Under the pieces are notes generated by a model, which ran no database searches, was not told the origin of the DNA, and saw nothing but the letters and a program-made list of their open reading frames with translations. A stretch of DNA of 27,939 nucleotides. It comes from a virus. How positions within the stretch are numbered: position 1 is the stretch's first letter; every line of letters begins with the position of its first letter. The stretch is taken from the IMG/VR virus record IMGVR_UViG_3300042988_000146, positions 1-27,939 of that record; one strand, 5' to 3'. Positions 1 through 6,589 of the stretch are shown here, one piece after another. Position numbers and translations under genes: made by a program.

Positions 1-18
1 CTGATAGCAATATTAGCT

Positions 19-80
19 TCATCTCCTTCTAGATGACCGACACGGTGTGTGAGAGCACCGTGTCACCCTCTCTCACAGGG
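19..80 (+). promoter_or_regulatory. Leader with three adjacent hairpins and complementary loops
   Basis: Three hairpins follow one another upstream of the primase gene. The first is TCATCT/AGATGA (19-24/31-36). The second is a perfect 9-bp stem GACACGGTG/CACCGTGTC (39-47/56-64) with loop TGTGAGAG. The third is CCCT/AGGG (66-69/77-80) with loop CTCTCAC. The second and third loops are perfectly complementary over 7 nt (49-55 with 70-76), which would allow a kissing-loop or pseudoknot fold in RNA. The stretch 24-28 (TCCTT) is also complementary to the AAGGA ribosome binding site at 108-112. The pairing is seen in the sequence; a regulatory role is inferred. Confidence 0.5.
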
Positions 81-120
81 CCAAGTTATCGCGAAGCAAC
101 AACTAGAAAGGACAATTCAA

Positions 121-1134
121 ATGACAGGTCGACCATATACGCTTTCAATCTATGAAAGTGTTACCAAAGCATATGTTGCTGATGAGCAACAGTTTTCATT
201 ACAAGAACTTGGCAAAATATTGACCGAGTATACCCACTTAGACAAAAAAGAAGACGGGCTCCTATTCAATCTGGCCCAATTCAAAACAGAAGGCGCAGAA
301 TTAGCTAGGCGCTACCACTATGTCGGTCGTGAGCGCCAAGATACGTATGACGAGATTCCAAACACTGTTCGTCGGTGCAAGCAGAATTTAATCAGTATCG
401 GAGGGATAGTGCTTGACGTTGATGACCAGTACTCTATTGAAGATATTGTGAAACTGTTAGATGGCGTTCATATGATCATCTATACTACATTCAGACACAC
501 TTGGGAACACAATAAGTTCCGCGTAGTGATTCCATTCTCGCAGCCATTACTAGCCGCAGATATCGCCTGTCGTGAGCGCTCTATGATTGAGACATTCCCT
601 GGTGTTGACCACGCTTCATTCTCTGTATCACAGTCATTCTACTTCCATAGTAGCAATAACGAGGCAGAAGCATTTAGTTGTGTGATTGAAGGCGAATTGA
701 TTAACCCATATGACTTTGAAGTTGAAGAGATTACGGAGTGGGTACCAGCAGAAGTAACTGGCACAGGCGAGATCACTGATTCGTATAAGCGAATGATTGT
801 TGAAGCCCTACTAACGTGTAGTGACGTTCACTATGATTCGCAGAGTGGCAGCCGTAATGGCGGTGTTCTTACTCTAGTAGCTATCTGCCGCTCAGTTGGG
901 CTCGCTTTTGAAGAGTTTGATGCTATCTGCTGCGCTATCTGTGCTGGCAATAGCCAACTCGTACATAGAGAAGTGCGACGAGGCGCTTGGACTGGCTGGA
1001 AGGGTGATAAGATTACCAGAGATAAACGAAACCAGTTCATCAAATCAAATGGTGGCAGGGTTCCAGAACGAGTAGAAAGAAGTGATTGGAAAAAGACGCA
1101 AGATGACTTAATAAAAAAATATACACGTAATTAA
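121..1134 (+). CDS. AEP-type (primase-polymerase-like) replication primase
   Basis: 337 residues from ATG 121, chosen because AGAAAGGA (105-112) lies 8 nt upstream; a longer GTG start at 49 would lie inside the leader hairpins. The three motifs of archaeo-eukaryotic primases can be read. Motif I is VLDVDD at 97-102 with acidic residues D99 and D101. Motif II is H126 in YTTFRHT, followed by the KFRVVIP strand usual in RepB/primpol-type AEPs. Motif III is around D163 in GVDHASFSVSQ. The C-terminal third (about 235-310, with GSRNGG) resembles the helical PriCT-type domain. It should make primers, or possibly longer DNA, at the phage origin. Its partner helicase is the next gene, 66 bp downstream, and a candidate origin follows that. 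In phage NrS-1 comparable primase and helicase activities are in one polypeptide; here they are separate. Whether it also polymerises DNA cannot be read from the sequence. Confidence 0.75.
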   Translation: MTGRPYTLSIYESVTKAYVADEQQFSLQELGKILTEYTHLDKKEDGLLFNLAQFKTEGAELARRYHYVGRERQDTYDEIPNTVRRCKQNLISIGGIVLDVDDQYSIEDIVKLLDGVHMIIYTTFRHTWEHNKFRVVIPFSQPLLAADIACRERSMIETFPGVDHASFSVSQSFYFHSSNNEAEAFSCVIEGELINPYDFEVEEITEWVPAEVTGTGEITDSYKRMIVEALLTCSDVHYDSQSGSRNGGVLTLVAICRSVGLAFEEFDAICCAICAGNSQLVHREVRRGAWTGWKGDKITRDKRNQFIKSNGGRVPERVERSDWKKTQDDLIKKYTRN

Positions 1135-1200
1135 GGGACAGAAGCTAATAAGAGCATTTTAGTTCGCTTAGCGAAATTAGTAACAAAATAAGGAGACGAA

Positions 1201-3087
1201 ATGTCTAAAAATGTGTTTGAAAAAGAAGAAGTGTTGGTAGACCCAACAGCAGAATTAGAAGCAGCGAAGTTAGAGATAACCCAGCAAATTTCAGCAGCCA
1301 AATTGCTGTTAAAGCAGGAGCAAAAGAAGTTAAGAGGCATCGAGAAGCTAGATATCGAAGTCATTACCGATAAGAATACTCGTATTGCCCAGCAAACTGA
1401 GAATATTCTCAAACTAAATGATGCTATTGCTGAATTGGAGTTTGATTTAAAGAGCTACAATCGTTCACGCGAAGATGAGAATGAAGAGCACATTCAGGCT
1501 GCTCTATTCAAGGTGGCTGAGTGGCTAAAGAAAGATTCGAGCGCGGCGTTTGTTATTGAGCGCGGCGAATACGTGTATGTTGACAATTACTCTATCACCC
1601 CACAGAAGCCAAACGTTCTGTTCCGTAATATTGAGCCTAACAAATTCATTCAAGAATTAGCAGTTGGTCTTGGTATCAAAATATGGCACCTACCTGCTCC
1701 TAGAGTTATCGACTTGTTTAACTCGGTGGGCAGAACTTATCATATGAGCCGATATTCTATCGATTCCAGACTGTGGAACAGCAGTAAAGTGTATCTACCA
1801 ATCAAGCATATGGAACCATATTTCATTAACAGAGATGAGGTAGAAGGCGAATACAGTGAATATTTCGATTGGCTCATGTACTCTCTTAGTGGTGGTAAAC
1901 TAGAGAATCAAGAGCATATCGAGCGCTGGATTGTTCATAAGGTGATTAATTACAGTAAAGCAGTTACTACTCCTGATATTGTTATTGTAGGTCACGTAGG
2001 TGGTAATGGTAAGGGTATCTTACAAGCTATCGTCAGATTGATGTTTCCAGCATCATTAAGTGGTAAAGCAACTACCAAGACACTGAAATCTCAATTCACT
2101 GCTATCTTGGTCGGTAAATTAATCGTGTTCTTTGATGACCAAGATTCTAAAGAAATCTCGCTTGATGTAGTCAAGCAGATGGCTGGCGCTGAGACTATGG
2201 TGTTCGAAGAGAAGGGTAAAGACCAATACGAAGCTGAGAAGACACATAGCAGTGCTTGGTTCGCTCAGGAGCTACCATTCAGATTAACACCTGGTGGCAA
2301 AGAAGGTGGTGTTGACCGAAGATTCTCTATTATGAGAACAAATATCACGTTCTTAGAGAGCATTCGTAAACACTATAAAACAGATAAGCCAGTTACAGTA
2401 GAAGAAAGCAAAGATGTAGCTGAGAATATCGTTAAAGAATTCTTAATCAACCGAGTTGAAGTAGCTAAGTGGTTCAAACACCTACAAGCAAAATACCCAG
2501 AAATTGATGAAAGCTACACGCTCAAAGCTCTACACGGTGAAGACTACCAGTACTTCTTAGACCAGCAGAACTTGGGCATTGATAAAGTATGGGATAAGTT
2601 AGTAGTTCCAGTCCTTAAAGAAGGCGGAGCTGTGCCATTATTTGTTATTAAAGAGCTTGTTCGTCATCTTGAGACTAACCATAGCGATAAGAAGATTGCT
2701 AATATGTTGCGCACGGTCATTGACCAAAGCAATATGTCAGTGGTCGTAGACAGACAATATATGACTATCACACCTAGTATTGTTAACAAGACCAAGCAGT
2801 TTACAGTAGTTCGTCCGAAGAGCTTAGAAGACTGGACGAATCGTGACTTCGACTGGTCATTAGTCAGTCGCACTCCATACAATAGTGCCCGTCTGACTGG
2901 CACACCGCTTATTCAAGAAGATGACTTCTGTTTCGGCGCTCCGATCGACGATGTTGCTATTCCAGTTGGCATCGCCTTCTGGGAAGATGATGACCATTCT
3001 GATCCAGTTGTTCCAGATTATAGGGAGCAAGACAGACCACCAACTGCCAATGATGTTATGAAACGACTGAATTCTACGCTGAAGTAA
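1201..3087 (+). CDS. SF3/D5-like replicative helicase (DUF5906-type)
   Basis: 628 residues; start set by AAGGAG (1190-1195) 5 nt before ATG. Residues about 15-85 are rich in Lys, Glu and Gln and look like a coiled coil. The ATPase core has a Walker A loop GGNGKG at 267-272 (K271), a Walker B strand LIVFFDD at 307-313, and a probable arginine finger in GVDRRF (R373/R374). This order and the FFDDQD and DRRF contexts fit SF3-type helicases of the phage primase-helicase group (DUF5906, D5-like). It should unwind DNA as a ring at the fork and work with the AEP primase encoded just upstream. The C-terminal 130 residues are unassigned. The gene ends directly before a strong intrinsic terminator and then the repeat-rich candidate origin. 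Confidence 0.8.
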   Translation: MSKNVFEKEEVLVDPTAELEAAKLEITQQISAAKLLLKQEQKKLRGIEKLDIEVITDKNTRIAQQTENILKLNDAIAELEFDLKSYNRSREDENEEHIQAALFKVAEWLKKDSSAAFVIERGEYVYVDNYSITPQKPNVLFRNIEPNKFIQELAVGLGIKIWHLPAPRVIDLFNSVGRTYHMSRYSIDSRLWNSSKVYLPIKHMEPYFINRDEVEGEYSEYFDWLMYSLSGGKLENQEHIERWIVHKVINYSKAVTTPDIVIVGHVGGNGKGILQAIVRLMFPASLSGKATTKTLKSQFTAILVGKLIVFFDDQDSKEISLDVVKQMAGAETMVFEEKGKDQYEAEKTHSSAWFAQELPFRLTPGGKEGGVDRRFSIMRTNITFLESIRKHYKTDKPVTVEESKDVAENIVKEFLINRVEVAKWFKHLQAKYPEIDESYTLKALHGEDYQYFLDQQNLGIDKVWDKLVVPVLKEGGAVPLFVIKELVRHLETNHSDKKIANMLRTVIDQSNMSVVVDRQYMTITPSIVNKTKQFTVVRPKSLEDWTNRDFDWSLVSRTPYNSARLTGTPLIQEDDFCFGAPIDDVAIPVGIAFWEDDDHSDPVVPDYREQDRPPTANDVMKRLNSTLK

Positions 3088-3089
3088 AG

Positions 3090-3113
3090 AAAAGGGGCTC
3101 TGAGCCCCTTTTC
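3090..3113 (+). terminator. Intrinsic terminator after the helicase gene
   Basis: GGGGC/GCCCC stem (3094-3098/3104-3108) with loop TCTGA, flanked by AAAA on the left and TTTT on the right so the stem can extend with A-T pairs. It lies 2 nt after the helicase stop codon and would end the replication transcript. The A and T flanks make it usable in both directions. Confidence 0.85.
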
Positions 3114-3120
3114 TACGTCT

Positions 3121-3455
3121 AGCAAGCACGTTGTATGTGCTCGTGAACACCGTCTGTTTTTCGACGTGCTTGTTCAAAAAGTGCTCTGGCGCTATCAAAA
3201 CCGCAATATTTCACTCAAACAAGCACGTAAGCACGTACAATCATGTTTATTGCTAGAAAAAGAGACAAAAATAAAAAAAATAAAAAAAAATATTTTAGCT
3301 GGTCCAGATTTGAGAAAACAACGTGCTTACGTGCTTACGTGCTTGTTTAGACATAAAAAGTGCTCTGGAGCTATCAAAAACGCAATATTTGAACAAGCAC
3401 GTTGAAAAACGAACGTGCTTGTACGTGCTTGTTACGTGCTTGTTACGCGCTTGTA
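3121..3455. repeat. Iteron-like ACGTGCTT array, candidate replication origin
   Basis: The octamer ACGTGCTT occurs at 3164, 3321, 3329, 3337, 3413, 3423 and 3434, with a one-mismatch copy at 3445. Its reverse complement AAGCACGT occurs at 3124, 3221, 3229 and 3395. Copies form tandem blocks (8-bp steps at 3221-3236 and 3321-3344; 10-11-bp steps at 3413-3452) and a perfect 11-bp inverted repeat (3393-3403/3412-3422). An A-rich tract (3266-3297) separates two clusters and could be a DNA-unwinding element. The region contains no convincing gene. Direct iterons, an AT-rich tract and position next to primase and helicase are typical of replication origins; the initiator that would bind is not known. 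It could instead be an operator array. Confidence 0.65.
3176..3390. repeat. Duplicated 36-bp block within the iteron region
   Basis: Two 36-bp copies at 3176-3211 and 3355-3390 differ at only two positions. Both start AAAAAGTGCTCTGG and end GCAATATTT. Each is bracketed by ACGTGCTTGTT on the left and AACAAGCACGT a few bases to the right, so a larger composite unit was duplicated around the A-rich tract. Confidence 0.85.
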
Positions 3456-3585
3456 GTTACATTCAACTGATCTGTTTAAGCATAAATATCTCTGTACTCC
3501 TATGGTACACTGTCCAGTCAGACTTTAAACGACAGCAGATACCAACCCTTCGCGCTAAATTAGCTGTAGAATGGTTTATTCTCGC

Positions 3586-3669
3586 TTGACCAAGCTCTTA
3601 AATGGTCAATCTACTAGTGATTAAAGCCCACTAGTAGTGCTGATAACAACTTAGTTGTTGGCATTTTTT
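3586..3669 (+). terminator. Three consecutive hairpins ending in a terminator
   Basis: Three stems are back to back: TTGACCA/TGGTCAA (3586-3592/3603-3609); a perfect 9-bp CTACTAGTG/CACTAGTAG (3611-3619/3629-3637); and AACAAC/GTTGTT (3645-3650/3654-3659) followed by GGCATTTTTT. The last has the form of an intrinsic terminator. Together with hairpin-prone sequence from about 3493 this could be the 3' end of a small structured RNA, but no promoter is clear. Confidence 0.55.
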
Positions 3670-3703
3670 AATTTTTCTATTATATGATATGTGATGGTAT
3701 CTT

Positions 3704-3735
3704 AGACCTGTAGTGTAAAAGACTACGGGTCTTTT
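3704..3735 (+). terminator. Intrinsic terminator
   Basis: An 11-bp stem AGACCTGTAGT/ACTACGGGTCT (3704-3714/3722-3732, one G-U pair) with a 7-nt loop GTAAAAG, followed by TTTT. It insulates the promoter just downstream from transcription out of the origin region. Confidence 0.75.
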
Positions 3736-3745
3736 GCTTGCACTA

Positions 3746-3773
3746 TTGACAAATAAACATTACGTGTTATCAT
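3746..3773 (+). promoter_or_regulatory. Sigma70-like promoter for the small-gene operon
   Basis: A consensus -35 TTGACA (3746-3751), a 16-bp spacer and a -10-like TATCAT (3768-3773; five of six match). It follows a terminator and precedes the ATG at 3787. The expected transcript start near 3780 would leave almost no leader. The octamer GATAAATA (3775-3782) overlaps the start region. Confidence 0.55.
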
Positions 3774-3786
3774 TGATAAATACTCT

Positions 3787-4158
3787 ATGACTATACAATC
3801 AAACAAATCATTTAAAGCAGCTAAACCCACCAAGTTGAAGCTAGATATCGCTACCTTATATAAGTTCGCGTTATCTAAGATGAAGACAACTGCCGAGAAG
3901 TTTAAGGCAGATACTCAGCGTAAGATTAGCTTATCAAGTGCCAAGTACATCAGGACCGACAGAATTTTTTTCAGTAAAATCTGTCCGATCACCAATCAAC
4001 CATACTACCGTGACGAACTCATCTATGAGACTGCCAACTACTTTATTCGTACCACTGTACACGGCAAGATTATCGATATTGAGACGAAGCCACGCTCGGT
4101 GTTTAAGCCGCAGGTAGTAGTTAAAGTGCGCCGCACATTTAATAGGAACACAAAATGA
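3787..4158 (+). CDS. Unrecognised basic protein, first gene of small operon
   Basis: 123 residues, strongly basic (the first 55 residues are rich in Lys, Ser and Thr), then a probable beta-strand region with CPITNQPYYRDEL and paired hydrophobic strands. No family was recognised. The basic character would fit nucleic-acid binding, which is only an inference. No Shine-Dalgarno site precedes the ATG, and the promoter places the transcript start a few bases upstream, so it may be translated from a near-leaderless message. The stop overlaps the next start (ATGA), indicating translational coupling. Confidence 0.6.
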   Translation: MTIQSNKSFKAAKPTKLKLDIATLYKFALSKMKTTAEKFKADTQRKISLSSAKYIRTDRIFFSKICPITNQPYYRDELIYETANYFIRTTVHGKIIDIETKPRSVFKPQVVVKVRRTFNRNTK

Positions 4159-4535
4159 GCACCGAACATTTCAGAGACAAACGCGGTTCAACCAGATGGT
4201 ACAGATACACTGATACTGGTATCGAGCGCAAGGTAGTATTTGCTGGCGAGCCATTACCAGACCATACTTGGACACAGGGTATCGCGCCAACTATTACAGA
4301 TGAGCGCAGACAGTCATCTAGCGCTAGATTCCGTGGTGTGCCAAAGACAGACACTCAAAAATCTAAGATGAGAGCAGCCAAGCTAGGCGTTGCTAAGACT
4401 GCCCAACATAAATCAAATATGCGCGCATCACAACTAGCACACTCCGCGGAAGTTAAAGCTATTATGGAGGAGACACCGCTAACATACAGAGAAGCACAGC
4501 TCGAACTTAAACGCAGAAAGGCTCTACTTAAATGA
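4155..4535 (+). CDS. NUMOD3-like DNA-binding protein, no nuclease domain
   Basis: 126 residues. Residues about 66-94 carry two similar helical segments (KSKMRAAKLG, HKSNMRASQL) with the spacing and S/K-K-M/I-R-A-A pattern of NUMOD3, a DNA-binding module of homing endonucleases. The N-terminal part, with TRWYRYTDTG and HTWTQG, resembles the WY-x-G...W-x-x-G segments often found beside such modules. No GIY-YIG or HNH catalytic motif is visible. It could be a nuclease remnant or a stand-alone DNA-binding protein. It overlaps both neighbours by 4 nt (ATGA), so it is well integrated in the operon. Confidence 0.6.
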   Translation: MSTEHFRDKRGSTRWYRYTDTGIERKVVFAGEPLPDHTWTQGIAPTITDERRQSSSARFRGVPKTDTQKSKMRAAKLGVAKTAQHKSNMRASQLAHSAEVKAIMEETPLTYREAQLELKRRKALLK

Positions 4536-4822
4536 CTATCGAACAACAATACGGACTCAGAGTTACCAAGTCGAATGAATTTCGCAAGACTATGGTCCAA
4601 CAACCAGCTAGTTTTTGGCAATCAGTTGGCACAGAAGAGTATTTACAGCCTACTATTACTAGAGAAGTAATGCTAGAAGTATCAGTTGGCGAACGAGATT
4701 ACGCAAAGATGACTGCCGACTTCAAAGAACTCCAGTTAATGCGCGACTTTATGCGCTGCCACCCAACTGCTTACAAGGACTTCAAGAACTTTGAGTTAGT
4801 TGATATGTTACGTAACGCTTAA
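4532..4822 (+). CDS. Hypothetical protein
   Basis: 96 residues, not recognised. It is mostly helical in appearance, with an acidic and hydrophobic C-terminal half and no signal peptide or membrane segment. It starts within the previous stop codon (ATGA) and is followed by AATAAATA and the next small gene. Confidence 0.6.
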   Translation: MTIEQQYGLRVTKSNEFRKTMVQQPASFWQSVGTEEYLQPTITREVMLEVSVGERDYAKMTADFKELQLMRDFMRCHPTAYKDFKNFELVDMLRNA

Positions 4823-4832
4823 TAAATAGATT

Positions 4833-4994
4833 ATGAGCGATCAACCAGTATCACCGGCGTCACCACGAGCGCAAGAGTTAGTAGACTGGATAAAAACCCA
4901 AGATCAACTAACAGCAGAAGCTCTCCGTAAACAGATGAGAGATATCAACGAACACTATGATCGACTATATTCAGAACCGAAAGATAAACAATGA
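4833..4994 (+). CDS. Hypothetical 53-residue protein
   Basis: 53 residues, beginning MSDQPVSPASPR and continuing as a charged amphipathic helix (ELVDWIKTQDQLTAEALRKQ and on). Not recognised. The ORF fills an otherwise empty 170-bp gap, starts 4 nt after AATAAATA (4821-4828) and overlaps the next gene by ATGA, which supports it as a real gene. No Shine-Dalgarno site is visible. Confidence 0.6.
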   Translation: MSDQPVSPASPRAQELVDWIKTQDQLTAEALRKQMRDINEHYDRLYSEPKDKQ

Positions 4995-5182
4995 CACAAA
5001 GATATAAAATAGTAAAAGCAGAAGATGGAATATTGTGGATCAGTTTACAACCACTATTCCTAGACTTAGAAGAGGCCAGAGATAACGCACCAACCCAAGA
5101 CGCTAAAGACAGAATTCAAACTGCCCTAGAACTAATCTCATCACTAATCATTGAGGGTGAAGCTGGAGAGGCTAGCGAATGA
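4991..5182 (+). CDS. Hypothetical acidic 63-residue protein
   Basis: 63 residues, acidic, with a predicted long helix (about 25-58, EEARDNAPTQDAKDRIQTAL). Not recognised. It overlaps both neighbours by ATGA, consistent with a translationally coupled operon. Confidence 0.6.
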   Translation: MTQRYKIVKAEDGILWISLQPLFLDLEEARDNAPTQDAKDRIQTALELISSLIIEGEAGEASE

Positions 5183-5541
5183 GAACCATAGTCACCAGAG
5201 GCGATACTCAACAGATCAAAACATTTGACCGTATGGTTATGGAGCTGTGCCCGTATCTCACACCAATTGAAATTGACAAGGTTGTTGGTTTCATGGATCG
5301 AATTCAGGGTTCGCAATACGATATCAACCCTACTGAAACAGATAGTGCCACTCAGCTAAAACTAATCTTGGGTGGTGACAGATATGCCGCAGTCAAACAG
5401 CAGTGGACACTAGACAATCAGCACATACTAGCTGGTGTACCAGAAGCTGGCACTAAATATCTACATGTAGCAACTGGGCAATTATACGACGGATTGGACG
5501 AAACTGATAACCCCGATGACTATAAAGTAGTTAAAGTTTAA
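5179..5541 (+). CDS. Hypothetical protein
   Basis: 120 residues, not recognised. The first 45 residues look helical. The C-terminal part (about 70-120) has aromatic and Gly/Asp-rich segments (KYLHVATGQLYDGLDETD) that suggest a small beta domain. Its place before a gp10-like gene leaves a minor virion role possible but unproven. The start overlaps the upstream stop by ATGA. Confidence 0.6.
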   Translation: MRTIVTRGDTQQIKTFDRMVMELCPYLTPIEIDKVVGFMDRIQGSQYDINPTETDSATQLKLILGGDRYAAVKQQWTLDNQHILAGVPEAGTKYLHVATGQLYDGLDETDNPDDYKVVKV

Positions 5542-5544
5542 TCA

Positions 5545-5856
5545 ATGTTAAGAATTACAGTAACTAAAGACCGTGGTCGTGCGACAATGGCTACTGTTCG
5601 TTCCCTTGCACGTGGTTTACTCCGCGTTTTGGTGCGTAATACACCAGTTGATACAGGAGAGTTAAGTGCCGGTTGGTATATTGATTATGTTGGCGCTAGT
5701 GGCTTTGCAATTCAAGACGATGTGTACTACGGTTACTGGGTCAACAATGGTAACACGCGCGGATTACGCCCACGCCGATTTGTGGAGAGAAGTGTGCGCC
5801 AATACAACTCGCAGCTACGTGGATACACAGTTGAAATAGAGGCAGTTGAAGAATGA
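5545..5856 (+). CDS. HK97-gp10-like head-tail/tail completion protein
   Basis: 103 residues. The segment RNTPVDTGELSAGW (about 31-44), then YYGYWVNNG (about 60-68) and RPRRFVERSV, is the pattern of the HK97 gp10/minor tail-completion family, which acts at the head-tail joint. Length is near the family norm of 100-150. Its place here, well upstream of the terminase and among small genes, is unusual; a second, divergent protein of the same pattern lies beside the tape measure gene. It starts 3 nt after the preceding stop. Confidence 0.6.
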   Translation: MLRITVTKDRGRATMATVRSLARGLLRVLVRNTPVDTGELSAGWYIDYVGASGFAIQDDVYYGYWVNNGNTRGLRPRRFVERSVRQYNSQLRGYTVEIEAVEE

Positions 5857-6116
5857 AACAAAAGATTACTATTGGTGAGTTGGCTTATATGCTCAAGGAC
5901 TCGATTGACGATATGAAACGTCACGACGACTTAGCCCTACTTGAAATGGTAGATGAGTACTTTATATGCGCTGGTCACCTGCTCGAAATATACGGTGCAG
6001 AACCCACAGAACAGTTAGTTAATATGATAGTAATCGAGTACCTTCAGATTGAAAGTCGCGCGTATGAAAAGCGGATTACTGCTACATTCAAAACAAGTAG
6101 AAAGAAAAAGAAATGA
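5853..6116 (+). CDS. Hypothetical protein with basic tail
   Basis: 87 residues, largely helical and acidic, ending in a strongly basic tail (KTSRKKKK). Not recognised. It overlaps the gp10-like gene upstream and the holin downstream by ATGA, so it is probably expressed with the lysis genes. Confidence 0.6.
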   Translation: MKQKITIGELAYMLKDSIDDMKRHDDLALLEMVDEYFICAGHLLEIYGAEPTEQLVNMIVIEYLQIESRAYEKRITATFKTSRKKKK

Positions 6117-6589
6117 TATTACCACAAAAGAGTGATGAGATTAAACCAGTTGCTAAATGTGACGAAACATGGGCTAAGTTGGCAGCAGACAAGTCTATTA
6201 CAGAGATCCCAAGTGGTAGCGCATTTGGAAGTGCACCAGCAGTTGCCAGAGTAACTACCCAAGCAGAAGTACAAGCTGACTTAATTAAGAGCAGTGGCGG
6301 CGCTATGCATGAAGGATCAACTAATCTGATCGAGAATACAAACACTGATTGGATCAACAATAAGTGGAGACCTGCCATGGGCTGGGCATATATGGTAATG
6401 TGTATCTGTGACTTTACCCTATTCCCTATCTTATGGAGTTTGTTACAGACACTAAGTCACGGAGCAATCCAAACTCAATGGCAACCACTAACAATTCAGG
6501 GCGGTGGCTTATTCCATATCGCATTCGGCGCGTGTATTGGTGTAGCGGCTTATGGAAGAACAAAAGAAAAGATTGCGGAGAAAGCGTAA
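6113..6589 (+). CDS. Holin of the 3TM/GTA_holin type
   Basis: 158 residues. A hydrophilic N-terminal half precedes KWRPAMGWAYMVMCICDF (about 83-100), the W-R-P-x-x-G-W signature of the GTA_holin_3TM-like family. Hydrophobic segments are at about 88-111 and 127-147, with a short basic C-terminus (RTKEKIAEKA). It should oligomerise in the inner membrane and let the endolysin reach the cell wall. Directly downstream are another membrane protein and the spanin pair, so this is the lysis cassette. The endolysin itself lies about 5 kb away. Confidence 0.7.
   Translation: MILPQKSDEIKPVAKCDETWAKLAADKSITEIPSGSAFGSAPAVARVTTQAEVQADLIKSSGGAMHEGSTNLIENTNTDWINNKWRPAMGWAYMVMCICDFTLFPILWSLLQTLSHGAIQTQWQPLTIQGGGLFHIAFGACIGVAAYGRTKEKIAEKA

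Noticed and set aside
49-120. Longer GTG start for the primase gene
   Set aside because: It begins inside the leader hairpin loop, while ATG 121 has a well-placed ribosome binding site.
3121-3455. CRISPR array
   Set aside because: Repeats are 8-11 bp, occur in both orientations and lack uniform spacers.
3166-3589. Two overlapping + strand ORFs in the repeat region (79 and 88 residues)
   Set aside because: They are made by the iteron repeats, have no ribosome site and encode repetitive Cys/Leu-rich sequence with no protein-like pattern.
3490-3640. tRNA gene
   Set aside because: Hairpins are present but no cloverleaf with a 7-bp acceptor stem and T-loop motif could be assembled.
6433-6588. 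Upstream extension of the DUF4337-like gene
   Set aside because: It would lie deep within the holin gene; the ATG at the TAATG overlap gives a sensible N-terminus.
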